64,000 bases of DNA from Gnetum montanum (Eukaryota; Streptophyta; Gnetopsida; Gnetales; Gnetaceae). The DNA is taken from positions 1 through 64,000 of the forward strand of contig MNCI01027158.1 in the NCBI GenBank assembly GCA_015680685.1, read 5' to 3'. Below, piece by piece: positions 1 to 10,686 of this stretch (its first letter is position 1; each line of letters begins with the position of its first letter). Below the pieces are notes generated by a model. It had not been told where the DNA came from, did no database searches, and saw only the letters and a list, made by a program, of their open reading frames with translations. The translations under genes were made by a program, and so were the position numbers.

Positions 1-50
1 AAACTATCACATTGTTCAAATTCTAATTTTTAACCTACATTTTCTTCTTA

Positions 51-2340
51 CTCTACTCTAAAGAGTAAATTTGTAAAACCTGATTCATTTTTTTCTATGT
101 CATTAATATCATTTGCATGGTAATAATCTTTATCAAGAATTGAATCATCAATATTAAGATTCATTGCTCAAGGAACATTAACTAAGTCAGTAGAATAACT
201 TTCTCTATCATCAACTATTGGAACATCATTATCATCTGGATTAACATCCCAACGAAGAGTAGGTCATTGCCTATATTTTATTTCCTTTCTTTCTTCCAAT
301 TTAATCATGCTATGAACAAACACTAACTTTTCAGCTCTTTTTAAAGTAGGACTATTTCTTTTGATTCGATGAATGAAAGAATATGTTGACCAATTTCTTT
401 TAGCAGCAGAAGAAGATGCAACCTACATAAATGATAAAAACATAAATGAATTTTTGCATTGCTAAACGATTCATTTTATAAATCATTCAAAACTTCATCA
501 ACAAACAAACTCATTTGAAGCCTTAGACCTGATAGCCTACTAATCATGGTGTTTAGAGAATGCATAATGATATATAAAACATCACTATTTCAAGTTTTCA
601 AACATCGCATTTCATAAATTTATTAAGGAAATTAATATGTATTTATATTTGTTATATGTTTAATGAAAAATTGATCGTATTACCTGAGAAAGAAGCTTCA
701 CTGCTAAAGTTTGAAGTCTAAGAGTATCTCCAGCATGTAAACTCCACCATCCAGTTGGATATTCTTAAGCTATTCTATCCATATCAAGTATAGCATCTTC
801 ACATCTAAATGCTTTTGTATGTCCTCTAGTAAAATTGAAGTCATTTCTTTCTAATTAAGCTAGCCTCACAAGATAAATATAACCATTTAACATATTCTAA
901 GAAACATGTTCTTATATCAAAATCACCATAAGGCCTTGTTGGATTTTTATCTTTATATTTTGAAGAATACCACTTTATATTTAATGCATGTGCAACCATA
1001 TGCAACACGGTATTTGTAGCATTCCATCTTTTTAGAATCAATGGAAGTAATTGAGCATTATAAAAATCAAGAGAGCTATCCATTTCTAGAACCCTTCTTT
1101 TAATTTTTGTTAACATATTTTCATAAATTACATAAATTTCTCTTAATGCATGTGTATCTATATCAGCATAACGAATGAAGTCAACAATAGGTCACAACAT
1201 GCCAACAATTCTCCTACAACATAACAAACACTTATTTTAAATAAGATATAAAGATGAAAACAATAAAAAAAATAAAGAACTATATTTGAAATAAATTATT
1301 TCTTACTTAACTTATTTTCACCACTCATTTGATAAAATCTTTTCTCTAACACTCTTTCCCATAGTTGTGTTGGCTTCCTCCCAGTTCTTCCATTTACTAG
1401 TTATAACCATTGTTTGTAATGATTCTTGTATCTCTTGCATTCTCTCCAACATTAGGAAATATGAAGCATACTTATTTTACAAAATTTATAATTAGTTTAG
1501 CATTAATAAATCAAATCTCTTAAAAACAAACAATATAGATTTTTGTATTCTATTACTTTGTTTTTATAGGCTTTTTGAAAGTCTTATTCTTACTACATTC
1601 CCTGAACAAAGAATTTGAATTATGAGGATTGCAAATGAAAATTTATGTCTCTTGCATCTATAATAGGCTTTTTCACCCAATCAATTGTACCAATATCATG
1701 AAGTGTATTATTTAGAGAATGAACATAACAAGGAGTCCAAAATATATTTGGATGAATCATTTCTATCATTTTTCCTGCACACCTACAAATAGGAGCTGAA
1801 TTTGTTATAATTTGAATAATGTTGCTTAAACAAATAGTTGCAATTGCTGTCTCTAATAATTTGGCTTAAAAATTAGCATATTTTATATTATTAGAGCAAT
1901 CTGTAGTATTAAGAAAAATGGTCCAAGTTGACAACTAATTATAATATTAATTAATGGATGTTGATGAATATCAGTCCATCCATCCATTATAACAAAACAA
2001 CCACTTTGCTGCCAAAATTGCTTTCATTCCTCCAACTTTTTCATGCCAAGTACATACCTCTCATCAAGAAGATCATTTCGAATCTTATCTTTAGTTGGAG
2101 TTATATAAGATGGAACTGCCATATAAAAATATTAATTTTATTAATAATTTTAAATAAAAAATGATAATTTAAAATTTAAAAATATTACTTGCTTCAATAG
2201 CACAACAAAATTCTTCTTTGAATGAAGGAGTACATGCAAGTTTGAATGGTAATCCATTTGCATAGAACATTTTTGTAATACTGATATCAGCTTTTGTTTT
2301 TTTTTTAACTTGAAAACTTATTTCTGTTTGTTTAAATTTG
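51..2340 (-). pseudogene. Degenerate hAT-superfamily transposase (DUF659 type)
   Basis: This is a cut-and-paste DNA transposase relic of the plant DUF659/hAT type. Reading the minus strand from 2340 down, I see FYANGLPF (about 2244-2270), then SYITPTKDKIRNDLLDERY and FVIMDGWTD (about 1950-2115), IIQIITNSAPICR and FWTPCYVHSLN (about 1710-1840), MLERMQEIQESLQTM and KWKNWEEANTT (about 1330-1460). After these come an open stretch at 841-1116 and the hAT C-terminal dimerisation motif WWSLHAGDTLRLQTLA (about 700-752), followed by SSSAAKRNWSTYSFIHR. Plausible GT-AG introns are 423-683, 1214-1306 and 2116-2188; another probably lies between 1460 and 1620. In-frame stops (for example after KKLEE, after SNEW and inside GML-PIVDF) show it is dead. 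An acidic C-terminal tail reaches about 51. No terminal inverted repeats were located; the left end is probably outside the window. Confidence 0.85.
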
Positions 2341-2481
2341 GCCTCCTCTTCCTAAGTTCATAGTGGTTCATTCCTCCTATGGATGGTGTGGTGGAACTCG
2401 TGGCAGGCCATACTCATGGTAGCAGATGATGGACATTAGTCTTGTTAGCAGTAGGCACACACAGACTGCGCATAAGTAGCT

Positions 2482-2531
<50 letters not shown>

Positions 2532-2688
2532 ATCTTGGGCAACAATGCATGCATAACAGGCTATGCCGAGGCAATAGCAAGAGCCAACAAAAATGCATGT
2601 GCGATAGGCATTGGCAGACCTGAGTGTGGTGCAACTACAACAACATGACAAATACAATTAGCAGCATCTGTTAACAAAAGATATCAGT
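2341..2688. other. Flank between hAT relic and Tat element, with microsatellite
   Basis: No gene is supported here. The stretch holds a long CT/GA microsatellite and ends in the pentamer TCAGT (2684-2688), which is repeated right after the Tat element at 20916-20920 and is its target-site duplication. It could include the upstream part of the hAT gene, but I see no BED zinc-finger motif. Confidence 0.5.
2484..2527. repeat. (CT)22 microsatellite
   Basis: An uninterrupted CT dinucleotide run of 44 bases, read as GA (RE-RE-RE peptides) on the other strand. It is perfect, so it is probably length-polymorphic. Confidence 0.97.
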
Positions 2689-4174
2689 TGTACTATCTAA
2701 AATCGTTGGCGTAAGGTTGGAGAAAAAACGAACACTGAAAGATCTCAGGAGAGATATAGCCGACCCTGCCTTTGCATGAGGGCAAGCTAGAAAAGCAAAG
2801 GCAGAGTGCCTTGGATGGTCTGCACACAAATCAACCAAGGACTTCCCTGAGCATATGCTATGGCCTACGTTGGGGTTATCGTCACGAAATGTAAAACGGA
2901 GAGTGTAATGCAACGAGACGTAAACGTGAATATAGCATGTAAACATAAACAGAATGTATGTAGAAACATGCAATAAAATAGAATAATGCAAACAATGAAC
3001 CAGAACAGCACAACGGAAGGCAAAAATGAAACTGTGTTGTATTAATTAACAAGATGTGCACTGATCAAAATGTAGTTGTGTGTCTGGATTACAAGTTAGA
3101 CATTAGGCTCCGATGTGAGGTGTTTGCAGGCGCTGGGGATAACGTGCATCCGAGCTCAGGAATGCTAGTTTTCTTTCTTCAAAATTTCCAACCCTGTTTA
3201 TGTTAATGAACAAGGTATTTATACATTTTGCTAGGCTCGGGAGTAGGATTTGTGAATGAGGTCAATGGCTGTGAGATGAGAGAAAAACGGATCACGTGAC
3301 AGGTGTACATGGGCAAACTACATTCTAGACCAGATACAATGTATCTTACAATCTGTTTTAGCTTGTGCAAGTTGGCTTACGCTCATAGAAGCATGTACAA
3401 TTTATAGCGTAAGAGCTTGACCAGCTCAAAGATGTGAAAAATTTACAATGATCGATAATGTACAACAAGAGCATTTGTCTCCGACTCGCTTGGAATTTCT
3501 GAATCTACAGACTGGCTGCTGCTGAATATGTTTTTGCTTCACCAAGGTCGCTAGCGTGCATTGATCTTGTCCTGGCATGCCCTCAACATGCATCTAAAGT
3601 TCTTTTGCTTGGTCGTGACTAGTGCTCACGTTGGACTCACGCTGTCAGCGTGACCTTAGCATGTCCTTAGCATCACCTCAGCATGCATGACTAACAATGA
3701 TGCATTTTGTGTCAAAATTCCACCTTTAAGACCTATTTTTGAAGTGAAAATGCTACCTGACCTTGAGGATGACCTACAAGCTGAATTTGAGCCTGTTTGT
3801 GCCTTGATTCAAGTCATTTTGGCAACTCATGCTGGACTCATGCTGTCAGTGTGAGCTGGGCATGACTCTAGCGTGACCTCAGCGTGAGTGCTGAAAACGA
3901 TGTATTTTTGGGCCCGAAACCAGAATTCTGAGGGCTGGGACTTGGAGCAATCATTAGTGGACCTCAAGGGGGCCTTGTACCCTAGAAATCAAGCCATTTT
4001 AACACTATTTTGGGGCTGTTTTGGGTTACTCACACTGGACTCACGCTGTACTCACGCTGCTAGCATGACCTGAGTGTGAGTTCATGCCTTAACCAAATTT
4101 TTATTCCCCAAAAGCACAAACAACTCTGAGTTGTTCTTGTTTTGAAGTGTTAGGCTAAAATTTGGGGTGTTTCA
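2689..4174 (-). repeat. 3' LTR of the Tat element
   Basis: Direct copy of 19419-20915 with many transitions. On the minus strand it starts TGAAACACCCC and ends in AGTACA. A TATA-like box (minus-strand TATAAATACC, at 3215-3224) corresponds to 19945-19954 in the other LTR. The U3 part (about 3600-4090) is rich in the words AGCGTGA and CTCACGCT, present in both LTRs. Confidence 0.95.
3215..3224 (-). promoter_or_regulatory. TATA-like box in 3' LTR
   Basis: Reads GTATAAATAC on the minus strand and is conserved at the equivalent point of the other LTR (19945-19954), which supports it as the LTR promoter core. Confidence 0.55.
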
Positions 4175-4190
4175 TTGGCCCCTCTTTGTT
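4175..4190 (-). other. Polypurine tract of the Tat element
   Basis: On the minus strand this reads CAAAGAGGGGCCAA immediately before the LTR start TGAAAC. Position and purine richness fit the plus-strand priming site of LTR elements. Confidence 0.6.
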
Positions 4191-5684
4191 GACGTCTGGA
4201 GGAATTCACCTAAGAGGCATCGACAAAGAAGTACAAAACCCCACGATCAACCTGGCATCAAGCATTGTCCATTGGCCCTTGGCCAAATGTCCTCGCACCA
4301 TGTTCAAAAGTTCATTGGATTAAGGGAAATTTAGTTTAAGTAAAGAAGGTTGTAACTGGGGGGATTAGGGATTGATCAAAGGGTGTCATTGTTTGAACTG
4401 TGGGAGACGAATGCTCTCATGTGAACGAGCCAATTTTTGGTCCTTGTCAACAGCCAATGTATAGCAGACTTTGAACCAAGGCATAGGAGGTGAGGTCTTT
4501 GGATAAACGGGATCCTTGTGTCATGTTTAAGGGAGCCTATTGTAAACAGCCAAAGCCACGTGATGATGTGCAACATGATCATTTAAGACACGAGTGTTTT
4601 TATTTTCAAGACAATTGCCTTCTCACTTGGGGCTTGTATGAGAAGAGCCAATGGTCTGTAGTCTATGATGTCAACGGGTTCATGAAGACCTTTTCCGTGC
4701 ATTTTACTCTTTGACTTTTTTGTTCTCTTTTTCTTTTTTCTTTGTTTTGGCTTTCTTTTATCTTTCTTTTTCTTTTATTTTTCTTTTTCCTTTTAGTCTT
4801 TTTTGAAAGAGGTTGCTTTTAGTGCTACGCTCATTTTCGAGGGCTTGCATTGTGCATTGTGTTTTGTGTTTTACATTGCAACTACTTGGAGAATCACAGT
4901 ATGCAACAGTGTATCAAGAGTGTGCTGAGTGGAATGTATCCAGGGGTGTAATCGAAAAGGATAATTGGGACATGATAGGGAAATAGGGGATATATCAGGA
5001 GTTGGGAATGTACTCATGAACATATTGATTAACCCAATTACGTGTGTCAAGAAGAATGTGATACCCTGTCATCATGATGAAGTGCATCTATGCACAAACG
5101 CCTCAAGCATGCCATCCTGCAAACACAACTCCAAGGGAACAAGAAAACCACAAATGATTCTGTTAGCTAAATACTTTAAACTTGAACATAGTTGACAGAA
5201 TGGAGCCATCATGTGGAGTCTCAAGGTAAACAAAATCTTGAACAGCATCAGTTTCATCAAGGTTTATGTGACAAATCAGGCGGCAAGTTTTTGGTGAGCA
5301 TGTACAGCCGACCGCAGCAACATGTCTTTTCAAATGACACTAGGTTGTTGATGAGGTCGCCAGTTTGTAGTCTTAGCGAACTGTTATGGATTAGTTTCAC
5401 GTCATAATCCTTCAGACGTCACCAGTTTATTGTCATAGCGGATGGTGCAGTGATAGTTTATAGTCATGGCAGACTATGAAGAGGCAAGCTAGTTTATAGT
5501 CTTAGTGGACTCTGATGGACAAGCGTGGTAGTTTGGTGTCATACCAGACAAAGCTCTGTGGTGTCGGTTTACTATCATGATGTCAGGATGTTCTGTGGTG
5601 CTAATTTTAAGGCATAGCTCCAGGACTATTCTATGGTATAAATTTTAGGTCATGATGCTAGGACCGAAACATACCTTAAGCTCA
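4191..5684 (-). other. Tat 3' non-coding region with T-rich tract and degenerate short repeats
   Basis: This region lies between the integrase stop and the polypurine tract. No ORF is credible. It contains a T-rich stretch at about 4710-4806 (purine-rich in the element sense) and, from about 5335 to 5660, a degenerate array whose unit resembles AGTTTATAGTCATAGCGGAC, with spacing of roughly 40-60 bases. Related units recur at about 14790-14960 in the middle of the element. Confidence 0.6.
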
Positions 5685-6900
5685 TCAGACGTAGTATGGT
5701 TTCAGGTACATGTGATTTGTAGGATTGGCAAACTCGTTTCCATTCATGTCGGTGAGTTTGAATGCCCTGTTATCATATGCCTTGGCAACTAAGTAAGGCC
5801 CTTCCTAGTTAGTTAAGAATTTATTCAAGTGTTCGTGAACCACCTTAAGAACTAGGTCACCTTCCTTGATCGGATGCTTATGTGGATTTTGTTGATGACG
5901 TCAGCATTGTTATCCCCCCTACCATTTGATTTGATCAAGCACTCGTACCCTTTCTTCTTCCACCAAGTCAAGGTCAAAAATGTGTAGCTCGTTGTTTTGG
6001 CTTTCATCGAGGAGGCTAGAGAGCATTATCCACAACGAGGGAACCTGTAATTCCAAAGGTAAGATAGCTTTAGACCCATATACAAGGCTATATGGTGTTT
6101 TACCTATGGACATTTGATGCGTTGTTTGGTATGCCCATAACACATAGATTAACTGCTTGTGCCATCATCTCTTGCTTTGATTCAACATCGTTTTGAGCAT
6201 CATGATGACCATTTTGTTCGTAGACTCCACTTGGCCATTTCTCTATGGGTAATATGGTGATGAGAATGAGTGTTTAATACCTAGGCTTTCACAGAAGCTG
6301 TTAGTATCCGTACTGCTGAACTGTGGCCCATTATTAGTGACTATGGTCATCGAAATACCAAAATGAGTCATGATGTTTTCTAATATGAAATTGCAAACAT
6401 GTTTAGACGTGGTTTTCCTAAGGGGAATAGCTTCTACCCATTTTGTGAAATATTCGATTACGGTGATAATGAAGCTATGTCCTACTGAAGATGGTGGTGT
6501 TATCGGCCCAATGATGTCTAATCCCCAATTTTGGAATGGCCATGTGATTTGTGCAGTATGCAACTCATTAGGTGGTACATGTATTAGGTTACCGTGCCTT
6601 TGGCAAATGTTACATTTCCTGACCCTAGAGAAGCAATCGTACTCTATGTGTGGCCAGTAGTAGCCCAAATGTCTAATTTTTGTTGCCATTGATTTGGGTG
6701 CTATATGCCCTCCGCAAAGTCCTTCGTGCACCTGTTCCATGATTGTTTGGCCGTCAATGCTATTGACGCAGACTAACAGAATGCCTTCATAGGATCTACG
6801 ACACAAGGTGTCTCCTATTACTGCATATTGTCGAGAGCATTTTTGCACTGCGTCTTTTTGGGCACTCGTCAAATGTTGTGGTGGTTCACCTTGTAGAAGG
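5685..6900 (-). pseudogene. Tat element integrase (C-terminal part of pol)
   Basis: This is the DNA strand-transfer enzyme of the element. The zinc-binding part has HEGLCGGH then CNICQRH (HHCC). The catalytic core follows with WGLDIIGPI (first Asp), IVTNNGPQF where the family has TDNGPQF, so the second Asp is replaced by Asn, and NGQVEST with the Glu. The core is open from 6872 to 6243. After a stop (after SSPYYP) the reading continues with the C-terminal domain (LWAYQTTHQMSIGKTPYSLV, about 5919-6143, then KEGDLVLKVV and KLTDMNGNEF), ending at a TGA at 5685-5687. A TAG interrupts the last part near 5808. Both the D-to-N change and the stops argue that it is inactive. Confidence 0.9.
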
Positions 6901-7000
6901 TACTCTTTTATGTCATCATACCATTCTATTACTTATGTAGTACTGACGAACGCTATGGGTATTTCATCGGAAGCGTTGGTTATAGGTTTAGCACAATTTG

Positions 7001-7960
7001 TTATGGAACTAGGTAACGCATGGAACATATCTCAGGTGCCATATTTAAGGCTAGTGTAGCAAGTGCATCGGCGATGGTATTTTCATTCCTAGGAACATGT
7101 TGCACATCTAAGTTGATCAATTGTTTCAGCAAGTGTTTAGTCAAGTCACAATATGGTTGCAAATGAGGAGCCTTGCATGTGTAAACCTCTGTGACTTGAT
7201 TGATTACTAACTGTGAGTCACCACGAACTACAAGACGTGTGATTCCCAAAGTTAGTGCTGCTATAAGACCTCTAAGAAGACCTTCGTAATCTGCCACGTT
7301 GTTAGTACAAGGGAAGGTTAGTAGATAGCGAATTTCTCCAGGGGGATACGTTATGATGGTTGTAGCGCTCCCCCCTCGAGAAGTTAAAGCTCCATCAAAG
7401 TAAAGGATTGCATCGTAGCTATCAAGCATAGTGTTGATGTTGTTGACACTTTCATCAGGGAATTCGGGATTGATTGTCGCTTGATCTTGTGTTGGTGAAG
7501 CAGTCACTTGATTGACTACTGCTTGACCTTTTGTGGAGGATTGGGTTACATAGCATAGGTCAAACTCAGCGATCATTGCTTTCCATCTAGCTATCCTACT
7601 TGATTCATAGATGTTTTTAGTGATAGCTTGAAAAACATTATCTTTGCAAATGATATAGACTTGGTTATGGAAGAGATAATGTCGCCACTTCTTCAAGGAA
7701 AAGACCAGGGCAAGACATGATCTCTCCACATCGTTGTATCATTGTTTGTAGGCAATTAAGGCATGGCTTAAATAGTACACGAGGATCTCGATTCCATCTT
7801 CTCATTTTTGGCAAAGCATGGATGCAATAGATGTATCGGATGTCACGAGGTAGATGTAAAAAGGTTTATCGCTTTGCGGGGGATGAACTATTGGCAATTG
7901 AGCCAACTTCATTTTTATGTTTTCAAATGCTTCCTGGCACTATTGAGTCCACTAGAAATG
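7001..7960 (-). pseudogene. Tat element dual RNase H region
   Basis: Follows the RT. The first part (about 7960-7560) is the RT-linked RNase H and its connection, with ERSCLALVFSLKKWRHYLF; the stretch just upstream of 7729 is frameshifted. A second RNase H domain follows in the same open frame (7729-7001), with LYFDGALTSRGG (Asp), NNVADYEGLLRGLIAALTLG (Glu) and VVRGDSQLVINQV (Asp), then HVPRNENTIADALATLAL. A second, separate RNase H downstream of the RT-linked one is the hallmark of the Tat lineage. Its role would be removal of the RNA strand during cDNA synthesis. The three acidic residues of the second domain survive although the element is dead. Confidence 0.88.
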
Positions 7961-7969
7961 CACATTCTT

Positions 7970-8886
7970 TCATAGTAAGTGCTGCATGGGCTTCAGCTTA
8001 TCCATCAGTTTTGCAATAAAGAGTCTGATGAATTGCAGTCTACCTTGCCGACCACGTAATTCCGTAAGGTTCCTAGGTGGTTGCATACTAATTATTCCTT
8101 TAACCTTATCGGGGTCTACTCGTATCCCTGTTTCAGAGACCAAAAAGCCAAGAATTTTTCTTGTTTTAACACCAAAGACACACTTCTTCGGGTTGAGTCT
8201 AAGGTCATGTTTAAGGCAATGCTTAATCACTAAGTCCAAATCTTTTGCATGATGTTCGGTTGTTTTAGATTTAACTGCAGTGTCATCAACAAAATTGTTG
8301 AACAAGTCAAGCATGTAATCGCTAAATATGTATGTCATTGCTCGTTGATACGTAGCACCTACATTCTTAAGGCCGAAGGGCATCATTGTGTAGCAGAATG
8401 TACCCCAAGGTGTCATGAAGGTTGTTCATCTCAGACTACTAACGCTACCTCAGGTCTAACCTTTCATGCCTTTTGTTTCACCGGTGTAATCTTTTCATCA
8501 AGGATGATATTATGTTGGACGATTCAAGGGTCCAACCTTGGCATGTCAGTATAGGACCACACAAACGTCTCTATGTTGTCTTTCAAAATATAAGTGATAT
8601 CACTAGCGAGTTGTGTGTCTAATAAGGCACTTAATTTTAAAGTTCTAGTTTTATCACTGGAAGTGGCAATAGAGACTTCAGTAAGAGGATCTTCAGTGAT
8701 ATTATCAACCTCTAGATCTAGAGACTTCATCATGTTTTTAGGCCAGTCTGATATTTCTTGAGTGGATGCTATTAAAGTTGGGTAAGCGGATGGGTCTAGA
8801 TCCAAGGATTCTAGATTGATTGTCCTTGTTACTTCTCCATGTGGTCTGTTGAGAGACAATGTTGATAAGTTATTCTTGGTTGCCAT
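7970..8886 (-). pseudogene. Tat element reverse transcriptase, internally deleted
   Basis: A 120-residue open segment (8886-8524, starting MATKNNLSTLS) is the pre-RT linker and leads to IVQHNIILDEKITPVKQKA, the usual start of Gypsy RT. After KVRPEVALVV the sequence jumps to TTFMTPWGTFCYTMMPFGLK, with GATYQRAM, NFVDDTAVKS (the YxDD box as FVDD), LNPKKCVFGV and LGFLVSETGI. In the family roughly 90 residues separate these blocks, including the first catalytic Asp (FMDGYSGYNQI-like). They are missing, so the fingers and part of the palm have been deleted near 8420-8440. Frameshifts and stops flank the junction. The ATG at 8886 opens a separate pol frame because the antisense gene separates it from protease. 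Confidence 0.88.
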
Positions 8887-10680
8887 GGTGTTGCTCCTGC
8901 TAATTTAAACCGGGAGCAAAGTGAGCAACATTTTCTTGAGGAGGAAGGTTTTAAATGTAGATGAGTTTCACATGATTAGTCTAACAAAATTGTGGAATGT
9001 AATGGCAGTTTTAGGCCATACCAGGCCACGTATGGCATTCATGTTTCGTGTAAATAATAGTGTTATGATTTTCATGGTTTCATAGATTTTCAGTCTCCAT
9101 TTTTTTTGCCTTACCTTATAAGAAATAACATGCACAAAAATAAAAAGAAACTATCCTGGGAACATGAAAATGGAAACAAAGTAAATAATGATAGTAATAA
9201 TAAAAAGGCACAACAAAAAAATAGAAGCACACTATAAAATAAATAAATAAATAAACAGTGGATAAATTAAAACATGGGTGAAAAAGGAATGTTGAAGTGT
9301 GTAGCATGCATTAGTGTTGGCAGCGTGAGCAACAGGAAGTGCAGGGCAGCGTGAGTTACAAGGCGTGCAAGGTAGCGTGAGTTATAGGGCGTGCAAGGCA
9401 GCATGAGAAAAATGAAGGGCACAGGGAGGTAGGACCAACGAGGTAAAGGGAAAAAGCAAGATAGCCTAGCGTTTGTAGAGGAGAGCGAAGAATTGCTCTG
9501 ACGCCTTCCTCAACCCAGGTTTCATCATGGGCAAGGACTCTGCGCAGGTATTTTTTTTTATTTCTTGTCTTTTTTTTTTGTTTTGACACCATTTGATTGT
9601 AGCGTGAGCCATTAGGGCCACCATTATTTGCTATGGTTTCGAAGTGAAAATTTTGCCAGATTTTGGGGTTTATATACCGAATTTCTTTTTGCTGTAAATT
9701 TCGGGCATCAGGGACGTTACTGGGGTTTTGGAGCTTGCCATTTTTTTGTGGTTACTGTTTGTTTTTTGGCAATGGCGTGAGCATGGGCAGCATGAGGATC
9801 AGTTAGTGTGAGTGACCTAGGGCATGCCCAACATGATTTGCAAGGTCATGTGCGGCATCATGAGTTGCAGGGTTGTAGGGCGTGTGCTAATCCTTGGCGT
9901 GGGTTGTGATCGGGACTGGTAAACAATCCCCACCCAAAGTCAAAACTAATGCCACCGTGATCTCATGGTTTCCAAACTTCCCTCGGGTACATTGTTTCCA
10001 AGCAAGGCCATTCTCAGCATGAGTTGGAGACAGGGCTATCCCAGGGTGAGGGGCAAGGACGTGAGTTGGGTGCTGAGGGCCTGAGCGTGAACGCCTAGAG
10101 AAAAGAATAATTTTTGTTTCTGGGCATGAGCACCTCAGAGAGAAAAAAATGGATTTATGCCTAGACGTTAGCGTCCCATAGTAGACTAATTTTTGCCTGG
10201 GCGTCAGCGTGCCCAGAGAAAATTGATTTTTTTGGCCTGGAGCTGCTTTCCAGCATTAGCTACTTTTGTAGCATAAGTTGTCTTGCAGCGTGCGTTGCTT
10301 CCAGCGTGAGTTGTTTCGCAGCATGCATTTCTTCCAACGTGAGTTACCGATTTGTAGCGTGAGCTGTAGGGGGGGGTTGAAGGGTTATTCGAGATGACAT
10401 GAGTTATGGAATGCTCATTACCTACTAGTGCTATGTTTCTTGGAACAATCAGTTTAGATGCTTTTACAGTGAATTTTGTTTTCATGTTGCTTGTAACGAA
10501 CTAATGTCTAATGGACCTCAATGTTCCCCAATGAGGGTCAAATACACTAGATGAACACTAGTGTCCTTGTCTCATGGGGTAATCATGTGTGTGTTGAATA
10601 TTATTTACTTGTTGGGTGTATTCATTTTCCTTATTTTATTTTTTTTTTAATTTATATGTTTTATATGTTTTTAATTTACT
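8887..10680 (+). promoter_or_regulatory. Leader/promoter region of the antisense gene, rich in GCGTGAG words
   Basis: No protein-coding match. The region is filled with variants of CAGCGTGAGTT (for example about 9305-9410, 9770-9860 and 10010-10370), the same words as in the LTRs. A TATATA at 9671-9676, in a T-rich context and upstream of the plus-strand exons, is a candidate promoter for the antisense gene. Homopolymer T runs occur at about 9550-9580 and 10640-10660. Confidence 0.4.
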
Positions 10681-10686
10681 TACCTA

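Noticed and set aside
2377-2657. Frames with RERERE repeats
   Set aside because: Produced by the CT/GA microsatellite; no domain or conservation.
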